From JBDHWG01 sp046328505 (GTDB lineage: Bacteria; Chloroflexota; Anaerolineae; Epilineales; JAHCIE01): a stretch of 64,000 bases of DNA. The stretch lies in NCBI GenBank assembly GCA_046328505.1, contig JAXLWL010000002.1, forward strand, positions 2,356,001 through 2,420,000, read 5' to 3'. The notes below the pieces were generated by a model that worked only from the letters and a program-made list of their open reading frames with translations, was not told the origin of the DNA and did no database searches. The position numbers and the translations under genes were made by a program. This document shows, in pieces, positions 1-8,040 of the stretch; the stretch's first letter is position 1, and each line of letters begins with the position of its first letter.

Positions 1-136
1 ACACATCATAGATGTCATTCGCCCAGTGGCGAGGAGTATCCATTCGCGCAGCCTCCGGATGCGAGAGCAGGTTGCTGCGTAGTCTAGCGCATCCGGCCAG
101 ACGAAGCAAGAGCCAACGCGACTCTCGGAGGACACA

Positions 137-265
137 TTGCCGAAGACCCTCGTCATCGGACTCGAGTCGTCGTGCATCAATTCTACAGAAGTTCAGTCCC
201 TCCAAAGGCATTGCGAAGGGGCACACAAGGGCTACGTGCAACATACACGCCTGATTGCCTTTTGA
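137..265 (+). pseudogene. Possible 5' remnant of tsaD
   Basis: A 42-codon frame starts with TTG, 5 nt after a good GGAGG site (127-131). Its first residues read LPKTLVIGLESSC, which resembles the strongly conserved start of TsaD, the tRNA threonylcarbamoyladenosine synthase subunit (family pattern LGIE[ST]SCDET). After the cysteine the similarity stops (INSTEVQSL follows) and the frame closes at 263-265. The reading is that the first codons and ribosome site of a tsaD gene survive and the rest was lost or replaced. The match is only about ten residues, so chance is a real alternative. Confidence 0.22.
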
Positions 266-388
266 CGACGAATCAGCTATGCTGCATAGCGTGCATCGTC
301 CCTCGGCCCTCTACAATTGGCGGCTGGATGCAACGGGACCTGAGACGCCGCCCGGGGGGCGAATAGGCACGGGGAAAGGAGGGCGTAG

Positions 389-1447
389 ATGAAGCGATGG
401 GCGTGGATAGGCGCTGGAGTCGTCATCACTCTGCTGTCGCTGTGGATAGTATTGCAGGTCATCCCCTGGGCTTACACACAGCCGGCCGCTGGCTTTGGAG
501 AGCGAATAGGACCGCAACTCTCGCCTAATCAGCCATACCAGCCGTCCAAGACCCTGTGGGATTGGATGCAGTTGCTTATTATCCCGGCCGTGCTGGCTCT
601 CGCCGCCGTATGGTTCAACCGAGGGGAGAAAAGACGCGAACGCGAGAGAAACGAAGACAATCAGCGAGAAGCTGCCCTACAAAGCTACTTGGACAAAATG
701 TCTGATCTACTACTCAAAGAGAACCTCCGAAATGCTGAGAGGGGAAGCGAAGTCCGGGTGTTGGCGCGATCGCGAACTCTGGCGATGCTGCGGCGACTCG
801 ACTACGCACGCAACAAAAGGCTCGTGAGGTTCCTGCAGGAAGCCGCGCTGATTGATGGCGATGACCCGATCATCAGCCTGGATAAGGCGGAGCTGAGAGG
901 CGCGCAGCTGCGTGGAGCCGACCTAACTGGGGCTCACTTGACGGAGGCCAACCTGCGTGAGGCAGACTTAAGAGGCGCTTACCTGGGCAGGGCTAGCCTG
1001 AGAGGAGCCAGCTTGCAGCAAGCCGACCTGAGAGGAGCTTTCCTGGGCAGCGCTGACCTGACAGGGGCTTTCTTGGGCGCCGCCAACCTGAGAGACGCCA
1101 CCCTGCAGAAAGCCACCCTGAAAGGGGCATTCCTGGACAGCGCCAACCTCACTGGCGCCAGCCTGGAGGAGGCCGACCTGCGCGAGGCCATCCTGCACAA
1201 GGCCAGTCTCACTAGGGTCTTCATGGGTAGGGCCAACTTGAGTGGAACCGTGCTACACAGGGCCAATCTCAGTGGCGCGTACCTGCGAGAAGCGGACCTG
1301 ACTGGAGCCCAGGTTAGCGAGAGTCAACTAGAGTCTGCCAGGTCTCTCAGTGGCGCCTCTCTACCGGACGGCCAACGAATGCCAACCTCCAAAAAAGGCG
1401 CAGAACCGGCAAGCAGCGACAGCCAAATTCAGAGCAAGACAGAATGA
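389..1447 (+). CDS. Membrane-anchored pentapeptide-repeat protein
   Basis: 352 aa. ATG at 389 follows AAGGAGGG (376-383) with 5-nt spacing. One hydrophobic helix lies at residues 6-27 and a second at about 61-77 (LLIIPAVLALAAVWF). A charged coiled stretch follows at about 80-125 (RGEKRRERERNEDNQRE). From about residue 165 to 325 the protein is a continuous run of A(D/N)LxxA pentapeptides (GADLTGA, EADLRGA, SADLTGA), the signature of a right-handed quadrilateral beta-helix. The tail is Ser/Lys-rich. The pattern of two membrane segments followed by cytoplasmic pentapeptide repeats is common in Cyanobacteria and Chloroflexota, and its role is unknown. No neighbour overlaps it, so it is probably transcribed alone. 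Confidence 0.85.
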   Translation: MKRWAWIGAGVVITLLSLWIVLQVIPWAYTQPAAGFGERIGPQLSPNQPYQPSKTLWDWMQLLIIPAVLALAAVWFNRGEKRRERERNEDNQREAALQSYLDKMSDLLLKENLRNAERGSEVRVLARSRTLAMLRRLDYARNKRLVRFLQEAALIDGDDPIISLDKAELRGAQLRGADLTGAHLTEANLREADLRGAYLGRASLRGASLQQADLRGAFLGSADLTGAFLGAANLRDATLQKATLKGAFLDSANLTGASLEEADLREAILHKASLTRVFMGRANLSGTVLHRANLSGAYLREADLTGAQVSESQLESARSLSGASLPDGQRMPTSKKGAEPASSDSQIQSKTE

Positions 1448-1816
1448 GCAAGGGAATCGGGTACGGATACGCTCAACCGCGTGATATGTATACTGTTCTG
1501 CAGCATCTCTTTTCGCACCTTTCTCCCTTTCGCATCTATCGCGGTCCAAAATCGCCGCACCTGCACGATAGGCTAGCCACGGTCCCGCCGCGCTTTATTC
1601 ACACTCCCCCATTGGATAGCCGCGGCCATTCGACTGACGGTTCGATTCCCCTACCTTTGACCCTTCCCTTTGGGCACATCTCGTGGTATGCTAAGAGCGG
1701 CGCGGGCCGCGTCGCCAATGGCCCAAGATTTGCAGCGCGATTCCAGGCTCCGCCGCAAGCGTTCACCACATACGCAAAGCGATGGGCTTTGCTTCAATCT
1801 GTAAAGGGCAGGGAAT
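1448..1816. other. Intergenic region upstream of transketolase
   Basis: 369 bp without a convincing gene. A frame crosses it into the start of tkt (1444-1887), but its protein is low-complexity and unlike anything I know. A T-loop-like string (GGTTCGATTCC near 1640) has no pairing stem, so it is not a tRNA. The tkt promoter must lie here. A TATGCT (1687-1692) is a possible -10 but has no -35 at proper distance. Confidence 0.4.
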
Positions 1817-1822
1817 GTGCCT

Positions 1823-3856
1823 ATGTTGACAAATCAAGATATCTCCCAGGAAACCACGTCCGCTTCACCGCTGCGCCTGGTGGCTAACAGCATCCGCGTC
1901 CTGGCGATGGACGGCGTTCAGAAGGCGAACTCCGGCCACCCCGGCATGCCAATGGGCATGGCGGACGCCGCCAGCGTTCTCTGGACGCAGTTCTTGAAAT
2001 TCAATCCGAAAAACCCCGCGTGGCCCGACCGCGACCGCTTCATTCTCTCCGCAGGCCACGGCAGCATGCTCTTGTACTCGCTACTGTACCTGACCGGCTA
2101 TGACCTGCCGCTGGAAGAACTGAAGAACTTCCGCCAGTGGGGTAGCCGCACCCCCGGCCACCCGGAGCATGGCGTCACCCCGGGCGTCGAGACGACGACA
2201 GGCCCGCTCGGCCAGGGCATCAGCAACGCCGTCGGCTTTGCCCTGGCGGAACGCTGGCTGGCCGCGCAGTTCAACCGGCCGGACTTCGACGTCGTCGACC
2301 ACTACACCTACGTCATCTGTGGCGACGGCGACCTGGAGGAGGGCGTCTCCCACGAGGCGTGCTCCCTCGCCGGGCATCTCGGCCTCGGCAAGCTCATCGT
2401 CCTGTACGACGACAACCACATCTCCATTGACGGCCCGACGTCGCTCTCGTTCAGCGAGGACGTACTCAAGCGCTTCGACGCCTACGGCTGGCATACCCAG
2501 CGCGTCGCCAACGGCCAGGACACCGCGGCGGTCGCGGCGGCGATCCAGGCGGCCCAGGCCGAGAGCCACCGCCCATCGATCATCGCTTGCCGCACGACGA
2601 TCGCCTTCGGCAGCCCTAACAAGGCGGGCAGCGAGAAGGCCCACGGCGAACCGCTGGGCGTGGAAGAAGTCAAGCTGACTAAGGAGAACCTCGGCTGGCC
2701 CTCGCAGGAGCCGTTCTACGTGCCCGATAGCGTGCTGCACTACATGCGTGAGGTGGGCGAGAAGGGCGGCGAACGCGAAGCCGAGTGGAACAAGCTGATG
2801 GAGGCATACGCCGCGGCGCATCCCGATCTGGCTGCAGAGTTCAAGCAGTGGATGAGCGGCAAGCTGCCCGACGGCTGGGACGTCAACCTGCCGACGTTCC
2901 CGACGGACAAGCCGCTCGCGACGCGCGCCGCGTCGGGGGCGATTCTGAACGAGCTGTGGCAGCGCGTTCCGAACCTCATCGGTGGCTCCGCGGACCTCAC
3001 GCCGTCGAACAACACACTGGCGAAGGGCGGCCAATCCATCACCCCCGACGACTACTCCGGGCGCTACATCCGCTTTGGCGTGCGCGAGCACGGCATGGGC
3101 GCTATCCTCAACGGCCTTGTCCTGCACGGCGGCATTCGCGCCTATGGCGGCACGTTCCTGGTCTTCTCCGACTACATGCGCCCGCCGATTCGCCTGGCTG
3201 CCCTCATGGACGTCCCGGCGATCTACGTCTTCACCCACGACAGTATCGGCCTGGGCGAGGACGGCCCGACGCACCAGCCGGTCGAGCAGCTCGCCGCGCT
3301 GCGCGCCATCCCAGGCCTGTTCGTGATCCGCCCGTCGGACGCCAACGAGACGAGCTACGCGTGGCAGGTCGCTTTGGGCAACGGCCAGAACCCCACCGCG
3401 CTCGTTCTCACGCGCCAGGCGCTGCCCGTCATCGACCGCCAGCAGTACGCGCCCGCCGACGGCCTGCTCAGGGGTGGCTACGTCCTCGCCGATGTCGAGA
3501 ACCCGCAAGTCATCCTCATCGGCACCGGATCGGAGGTTCAGCTCGCGCTGGGCGCGCAGAAACAGCTCGCCGACCAGGGCATCCGCGCGCGCGTCGTCGC
3601 CATGCCCTGCACCGAGCTGTTCGACCAGCAGCCCATCGAGTACAAGGACAGCGTCCTGCCGAAGAGCGTCACCGCCCGCGTCGCCGTCGAGGCCGGTGTC
3701 ACTCGCGACTGGTGGCCGTATGTCGGGCTGAACGGCGCAATCGTCGGTTTGGATCACTTCGGCGCGTCAGCGCCATATCAGACCATCTTCAAGGAGTTCG
3801 GCATCACGACCGAGGCCGTGACCGCCGCCGCGAAGAAGGTTCTCGGTCAGGGTTAA
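1823..3856 (+). CDS. tkt: Transketolase
   Basis: 677 aa, normal family length. It transfers two-carbon ketol units between sugar phosphates in the pentose phosphate and Calvin cycles with thiamine diphosphate (ThDP). The N-terminal PP domain has the substrate and ThDP signatures (KANSGHPGMPMGMAD; GDGDLEEGVSHEA). The central pyrimidine domain contains RFGVREHGMGAILNG with the catalytic glutamate, and the acidic DSIGLGEDGPTHQPVEQL loop, typical of transketolase, follows. The C-terminal domain begins near residue 545. ATG 1823 is chosen over GTG 1817 because the GGGCAGGGA purine run sits 8 nt upstream of it. A strong hairpin follows the stop, then a CbbY-like gene, a pairing also known from Calvin-cycle operons. 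Confidence 0.96.
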   Translation: MLTNQDISQETTSASPLRLVANSIRVLAMDGVQKANSGHPGMPMGMADAASVLWTQFLKFNPKNPAWPDRDRFILSAGHGSMLLYSLLYLTGYDLPLEELKNFRQWGSRTPGHPEHGVTPGVETTTGPLGQGISNAVGFALAERWLAAQFNRPDFDVVDHYTYVICGDGDLEEGVSHEACSLAGHLGLGKLIVLYDDNHISIDGPTSLSFSEDVLKRFDAYGWHTQRVANGQDTAAVAAAIQAAQAESHRPSIIACRTTIAFGSPNKAGSEKAHGEPLGVEEVKLTKENLGWPSQEPFYVPDSVLHYMREVGEKGGEREAEWNKLMEAYAAAHPDLAAEFKQWMSGKLPDGWDVNLPTFPTDKPLATRAASGAILNELWQRVPNLIGGSADLTPSNNTLAKGGQSITPDDYSGRYIRFGVREHGMGAILNGLVLHGGIRAYGGTFLVFSDYMRPPIRLAALMDVPAIYVFTHDSIGLGEDGPTHQPVEQLAALRAIPGLFVIRPSDANETSYAWQVALGNGQNPTALVLTRQALPVIDRQQYAPADGLLRGGYVLADVENPQVILIGTGSEVQLALGAQKQLADQGIRARVVAMPCTELFDQQPIEYKDSVLPKSVTARVAVEAGVTRDWWPYVGLNGAIVGLDHFGASAPYQTIFKEFGITTEAVTAAAKKVLGQG

Positions 3857-3873
3857 TCGCACGCAACGCAAGC

Positions 3874-3900
3874 AGAAGGGCGCGGCCATCGCGCCCTTCT
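3874..3900 (+). terminator. Hairpin between tkt and cbbY-like gene
   Basis: Perfect 10-bp inverted repeat (AGAAGGGCGC / GCGCCCTTCT) with a 7-nt loop, 17 bp after the tkt stop. No U-tract follows (next bases GTGCG), so termination may be weak. It could instead protect the tkt 3' end or attenuate read-through into the next gene, which starts 24 bp later. Confidence 0.5.
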
Positions 3901-3923
3901 GTGCGTACCCCCAAGAGACTCCC

Positions 3924-4658
3924 ATGCCTCTGCGCGCCCTCATCTTCGACGTCGACGGCACCATCGCCGACACCGAGCGCGACGGCCACCTGGCCGCGTG
4001 CAACGACGCCTTCGCCGCCCTGGGCTACCCCATCCACTGGTCGTGGGACGAGTTCAAGGCAATGCTGCACGTCCCCGGCAATGCCCAGCGCATGCGCCTG
4101 GCCCTGGCCCGCCTCTCCCCGCCGATGAGCGACGACGAGCTTGACGAGGCCGTGGGCCGCCTGGTAGCTCTCAAGCAGCGGCTCTACAACGAAACGTACG
4201 CCCCGCGGCTCCCCCTCCGACCCGGCATTCGCGCGCTCATCGAAGCGGCGGTAGCCTCCGACATCCGCCTCGCTATCGTCTCCACGTCGGACGAGAACCA
4301 GATCGTCGCCCTCCTTCGCCACCACCTCGCCGAGGTGGCCGATCGCTTCAACCCGATCCTCGGCAAGGGCGCCGGCGTCAAGACCGCGCCCGACTCGCCC
4401 GTCTACCGCCGCTGCATCGCTGAACTTGGCCTGACCCCCAACGAGTGCCTGGTCATCGAGGACTCGGAAGTGGGGCTGCGAGCCGCCCGCGTCGCCGGCC
4501 TCCCAACGGCCGTGTTCTACAATGACTACACCTTCGGACAGAACTTCGCCGGCGCGGCGCTTGTCGCTCGCAGCGCCGAGTTCTTTACCCTGGCGCAGCT
4601 CGCTGCACTCTGTCTGCCACCGGACGAGCCTGCTGCCGAGACACAGAGAACAAAATGA
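3924..4658 (+). CDS. HAD-family phosphatase, CbbY-like
   Basis: 244 aa. HAD motif I is at the N-terminus (ALIFDVDGTIADTERDGH), motif II is in LAIVSTSDENQ, the motif III lysine lies in GAGVKTAPDSPVY, and motif IV is ECLVIEDSEVGLRAARVAG. A helical cap sits between motifs I and II. The family dephosphorylates sugar phosphates; CbbY itself removes phosphate from xylulose-1,5-bisphosphate, the Rubisco inhibitor. Position directly after transketolase suits a sugar-phosphate housecleaning role, but no Rubisco gene is visible here, so the substrate is open. The 3' end overlaps the next start by ATGA, indicating translational coupling. Confidence 0.85.
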   Translation: MPLRALIFDVDGTIADTERDGHLAACNDAFAALGYPIHWSWDEFKAMLHVPGNAQRMRLALARLSPPMSDDELDEAVGRLVALKQRLYNETYAPRLPLRPGIRALIEAAVASDIRLAIVSTSDENQIVALLRHHLAEVADRFNPILGKGAGVKTAPDSPVYRRCIAELGLTPNECLVIEDSEVGLRAARVAGLPTAVFYNDYTFGQNFAGAALVARSAEFFTLAQLAALCLPPDEPAAETQRTK

Positions 4659-5449
4659 CCGAGACGTCACCCATCCCTCCAATGTGGGAGTGGTATACGC
4701 GCTACTACGCGGTGGTTTCTAGCAGCCACGCCAACGCGCTGTACTGTGAGCGCCTGGCCGGACGCAACCTGTGCCAGCACGATTTCACCGAGATGTCACA
4801 CCTGGACCGCATCATCGAGGTCACCAGCATGCGCGCCGGCCAGCGCGTCCTCGACATGGGCTGCGGCAACGGCTTCATCGCCGAGTACCTGTCCGACACG
4901 AGTGGCGCCCACCTAACGGGCATCGACTTCATCCCAGACGCGATTCGGCAGGCGCAGGAGCGCACCCGCGCCAAGGCAGACCGCCTCGACTTCCGTGTCG
5001 GCGACATAGACCACCTGGACTTTCCGCCCGCGAGCTTCGACATCATCGTGTCGATCGACACGATGTACTTCACGCCACTGGTCGAGACGGTGCAACAGAT
5101 GAAGATGCTCCTGAAGCCAGGTGGGCAGATGGCGATCTTCTACTCCCACGGCCGCGAGCCGTGGGTGCCGCGCGAGACGTTCGACACAGCGAGTACCCTC
5201 CCCAACGCGACCCCGCTTGCCCTCGCGCTCCAGGCAAACAATCTGCTTTACGAGACCTGGGACTACACCGCCGGGGACTACGCGCACGCCCTGCGCAAAC
5301 GCGAAATCGCTGAGGAGCTGAAGGCCGACTTCGAGGCGGAGGGCAACCTCTTCCTATACGAGAACCACCGCGGCGAGGCCGTCGGCGTCGCAACCGCCAT
5401 CGAAGAGGGCAACCACCGCCGCTACCTCTATCACGTGCGCCTCAGCTAA
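4655..5449 (+). CDS. Class I SAM-dependent methyltransferase
   Basis: 264 aa. It starts in an ATGA overlap with the phosphatase. The Rossmann SAM-binding core begins near residue 65: motif I RVLDMGCGNGFIAEYL, the acidic ribose contact LTGIDFIPDAI, then VGDIDHLDFPPASFDIIVSIDTMYF and LKPGGQMAIFYSH. About 60 residues precede the core, including a patch with Tyr and Cys (RYYAVVSSSHANALYCERL). The substrate cannot be deduced; small-molecule methylases of this type are common. It is probably co-transcribed with the CbbY-like gene. Confidence 0.85.
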   Translation: MTETSPIPPMWEWYTRYYAVVSSSHANALYCERLAGRNLCQHDFTEMSHLDRIIEVTSMRAGQRVLDMGCGNGFIAEYLSDTSGAHLTGIDFIPDAIRQAQERTRAKADRLDFRVGDIDHLDFPPASFDIIVSIDTMYFTPLVETVQQMKMLLKPGGQMAIFYSHGREPWVPRETFDTASTLPNATPLALALQANNLLYETWDYTAGDYAHALRKREIAEELKADFEAEGNLFLYENHRGEAVGVATAIEEGNHRRYLYHVRLS

Positions 5450-5499
5450 GAGCGGGAGGCTAAAGCCACGCCGCTAATACCAAGTAGGGACTGACGGGC

Positions 5500-5619
5500 T
5501 GTCATTGCGAGCGAACGCGACGCAATCTCCCGCTGGCCAAACGCTCCTCTAGTACGATGTAGCCTCGCTTTCGCCCGCCGCGAGATCGCTTCGTCGTCCT
5601 TCGTCCTCCTCGCGATGAC
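5500..5619. repeat. MITE-like dispersed repeat, copy 1
   Basis: A 120-bp element bounded by TGTCATTGCGAG at the left and CTCGCGATGAC at the right, i.e. inverted termini. Related copies with near-identical ends lie at 17906-18022 and 19027-19144. Internal sequence (GCAATCTCCCG, GAGATCGCTTCG) is also mirror-like. It lies between the methyltransferase and the convergent E2 gene. No protein is credible in it. Confidence 0.7.
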
Positions 5620-5637
5620 GCCCCCGGCAAATGCAAA

Positions 5638-5670
5638 CGGGGTGGCGCAGGCCTGCCTGCCGCTACCCCG
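5638..5670 (-). terminator. Putative terminator of the pdh operon
   Basis: Read on the minus strand, 20 bp after the E2 stop, there is a GC-rich imperfect stem (CGGGGT.GCG ... CGC.ACCCCG, with an internal AGGC/GCCT pairing) followed by TTTGCATTTG. This suits intrinsic termination of the E1a-E1b-E2 transcript. The U-run is interrupted, hence moderate confidence. Confidence 0.45.
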
Positions 5671-5689
5671 CAATGCCATGTCTGTCTTC

Positions 5690-6916
5690 TTACTCGGCGA
5701 GCGCCGACGGGGCTTCCAGTTGCTTACCAATGCTCCGCAAGAACATCGCCGCCGGAGCGCCGTCCACCGCCCGGTGGTCGAACGTCAGGCTGAGGGTCAT
5801 GAATTGCCGCCACGCGATGCTATCGCCCTGGCGCGTCGCCCGCTCCACGATACGGCCGACACCCAGGATGGCTACCTCCGGCGGGTTGATGATTGGCGTA
5901 AACCCGTCGATGCCATACATTCCCAGGTTCGTGACGCTGAAAGTGCCGCCGCTCATCTCGTCCTGACTCAGCTTGCCGGCGCGGGCCGCCTCCGCCAGCC
6001 GTCGCGTCTCCTGCGCCAGATCTCGCAGTGACTTGCTACCGGCGTCGCGCACAACCGGCACGACGAGGCCCGCCTCGACGGCGACGGCCACGCCCATGTA
6101 AATGGCGCTCTGCACGCGGATCTCGTTGTCCTGGAGCCACGCGTTCATGTGCGGGTGCTCCTGGAGCGCCAGGACAGTTGCGCGAACAATCAGGTCGGTG
6201 TAGGTGATGTCCCCCTGCGCCTTGAGCCGCTCGCGGAGCGCGGCCAGCTCTGTGACGTCCGCCTCGCTGAACAACGTCAGCTGCGCCATCGTGTGCAGAC
6301 TGTCGGCCATGCGCCTGGCGATAGCGCCGCGCATTCCCACCAGCGGGATAACGCGCGCCGTCTCGCCCTCGGCGGCCGCTGGAGCGGCAGACGATTGCGA
6401 ACTACCGGCGATAAGCGCCTGAACGTCCTCCTCGGTGATGCGGCCGCGCGCCCCCGTTCCCTTCACGAGCGCCAGGTCAATGCCGTGCTCCCGCGCGAGC
6501 CGTTTTGCAATTGGCGACGCCAGCACCTCGCCCCCATCTGGCGGAGGAGACGAGGTGACGGAGGGACCGGGTGAGGCTATGCTCTCCGTCTTCTCCCCCT
6601 CTCCTGTTCTGGGAGAGGGGGCTGGGGGGTGAGGGACAGCCCCCGCCTGGGGACTAGGGGCTGCTGGGGCCTCTTCCCCTGGCACAAGGATGTAGGCGAG
6701 AAGGGTACCCCGGTTCACCACCGCGTCCCGGGGCGCGAGTATCTTGTACAGTCTTCCGGTAATCGGCGCGGCCACATCGAAGCTCACCTTCGCCATCTGA
6801 ACTTCCAGCACGGTCTCGCCCGCCGTGACATTCGCGCCTTCGCGCTTGAACCACGCGACGACCACGGCGTCTTCCTGGTCCTTTGATAACTCTGGTAACG
6901 TGAATTCGTAGGGCAT
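5690..6916 (-). CDS. pdhC: Dihydrolipoamide acyltransferase (E2) of an oxoacid dehydrogenase
   Basis: 408 aa. It transfers the acyl group from lipoyl-lysine to CoA. The N-terminal lipoyl domain (residues 1-80) carries the lipoylated lysine in VQMAKVSFDV. A Pro/Ala/Ser-rich linker follows, then the peripheral-subunit-binding domain (ASPIAKRLAREHGIDLALVKGTGARGRITEEDV). The catalytic domain ends with the active-site motif DHRAVDG. ATG 6916 has GGAGG 6 nt upstream; an in-frame upstream start (6985) lacks a site. It is the last gene of the E1a-E1b-E2 operon. Oddity: part of the linker is encoded by a dispersed palindromic repeat (6591-6634). No E3 gene is adjacent. Confidence 0.93.
   Translation of the reverse strand: MPYEFTLPELSKDQEDAVVVAWFKREGANVTAGETVLEVQMAKVSFDVAAPITGRLYKILAPRDAVVNRGTLLAYILVPGEEAPAAPSPQAGAVPHPPAPSPRTGEGEKTESIASPGPSVTSSPPPDGGEVLASPIAKRLAREHGIDLALVKGTGARGRITEEDVQALIAGSSQSSAAPAAAEGETARVIPLVGMRGAIARRMADSLHTMAQLTLFSEADVTELAALRERLKAQGDITYTDLIVRATVLALQEHPHMNAWLQDNEIRVQSAIYMGVAVAVEAGLVVPVVRDAGSKSLRDLAQETRRLAEAARAGKLSQDEMSGGTFSVTNLGMYGIDGFTPIINPPEVAILGVGRIVERATRQGDSIAWRQFMTLSLTFDHRAVDGAPAAMFLRSIGKQLEAPSALAE
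6591..6634. repeat. Dispersed palindrome inside the E2 linker
   Basis: A G/C-run palindrome, CCCCCTCTCC (6595-6604) and GGAGAGGGGG (6612-6621) around a 7-nt loop, followed by CTGGGGGGTGAGGG. I recognise this type of sequence as a common dispersed intergenic repeat in Chloroflexota and other phyla. Here it is in frame on the minus strand and gives the peptide PHPPAPSPRTGEGEK in the E2 linker. Confidence 0.6.
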
Positions 6917-7003
6917 CCGTGGCCTCCAAAAAGGTAGTGACGACTCATGAGTCCCAATCCATAAGTCGCCACTACGTCGCATCACTTTATATGTTACAGG
7001 CCC

Positions 7004-8023
7004 CTAACCTTCGGTCAGGTCGCGCGCGGCCTGCGCGATGGCCTCGACGCTTGGCAAAACGAAGTTCTCCAGCGGCCGGCTGTAGGGAATCGGCACGTCG
7101 GGAACGGCCAGGCGGCGCACCGGCGCGTCCAGGTAATCCAGCGCGTTCTCGGCCACGATCGCCGCGATCTCGCCGCTCACGCCGAAGCTCAGGTAGTCCT
7201 CGTCCACGATTAGCAAGCGATGCGTCTTCTTGACGGAGTTGATGACCGTCTGCTTGTCCAGGGGAACCAGGGTACGCAGGTCGATGACCTCGGCCTCGAT
7301 GCCCTCGGCGGCGAGCGTGTCTGCCGCATCCAGGGCGCGGTTGACCATCATCGCTAATGAAACGATGGTAACATCCTTGCCCTCACGCTTGACATCGGCT
7401 ACGCCCAGGGGAATACTGTATTCTTCTTCCGGCACTTCCGCGACGCTGCGCGGATGATAGCGCATCCAGCCGAGACCCATCAGCCCCTTGTGGAAGAAGT
7501 ACATTACGGGGTTGTCGTCGCGGATGGCCGAAACCATCAGGCCCTTGGCGTCATAGGCGTTGGACGGCACAACGATCTTGAGGCCGGGAACATGGGCGAA
7601 CAGGCCATAGAGGCACTGGGAGTGCTGAGCGGCGTCGTTGTAGCCGCCCCCCATGCCGGTGAGGAGAACGACCGGCAGGCGCAGGTTGCCGCCGGCCATA
7701 TACGTGTTCTTCGCCATGTGGTTGTATATCTGGTCCATGCACACGCCGAAGAAGTCCACGAACATCAGCTCAACGATTGGGCGCAGCCCCTCGGCGGCGG
7801 CGCCAGTCGCCGCGCCGATGAATGCCGTCTCCGAGATCGGCGTGTCAATAACGCGCTCCTCGCCGAAGCGATCTAAGAGCCCTTGGGTGGCGCCGAAGAT
7901 GCCACCGTACACGCCAACATCCTCGCCCATTAGGAACACTTTCAGATCGCGCTCCATCTCCTGGGCGATGGCCTCGGCAATCGCCTTGGACATTGTCAGC
8001 TCACGTGTTGCTACCATAGTCAT
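7004..8023 (-). CDS. pdhB: Pyruvate/2-oxoacid dehydrogenase E1 beta subunit
   Basis: 339 aa. It forms the alpha2beta2 decarboxylase with PdhA. The transketolase pyrimidine domain is visible (LMGEDVGVYGGIFGATQGLLDRFGEERVIDTPISE), with the ThDP-activating glutamate in EDVG and substrate-side His residues downstream. The C-terminal transketolase domain starts at about 200 (DVTIVSLAMMVNRAL; LRTLVPLDKQTV). ATG 8023 is preceded by AAAGGAGA with 8-nt spacing. It starts 17 bp after the E1 alpha stop, so the pair is co-translated. Branched-chain, pyruvate and acetoin E1 beta subunits are hard to tell apart from sequence alone. Confidence 0.93.
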   Translation of the reverse strand: MTMVATRELTMSKAIAEAIAQEMERDLKVFLMGEDVGVYGGIFGATQGLLDRFGEERVIDTPISETAFIGAATGAAAEGLRPIVELMFVDFFGVCMDQIYNHMAKNTYMAGGNLRLPVVLLTGMGGGYNDAAQHSQCLYGLFAHVPGLKIVVPSNAYDAKGLMVSAIRDDNPVMYFFHKGLMGLGWMRYHPRSVAEVPEEEYSIPLGVADVKREGKDVTIVSLAMMVNRALDAADTLAAEGIEAEVIDLRTLVPLDKQTVINSVKKTHRLLIVDEDYLSFGVSGEIAAIVAENALDYLDAPVRRLAVPDVPIPYSRPLENFVLPSVEAIAQAARDLTEG

Positions 8024-8040
8024 GGTCAGGTCTCCTTTGA

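Noticed and set aside
1625..1660. tRNA T-loop-like GGTTCGATTCC
   Set aside because: The flanks do not pair as a T-stem and no acceptor or anticodon arm surrounds it.
1444..1887. 147-aa frame before tkt
   Set aside because: No recognisable protein features and it runs into the tkt start in another frame.
2081..3757. 558-aa frame antisense to transketolase
   Set aside because: Composition artefact opposite a highly conserved enzyme gene.
5446..5730. 94-aa minus-strand frame between the methyltransferase and E2
   Set aside because: It is a translation of the dispersed repeat at 5500-5619, a common source of false proteins.
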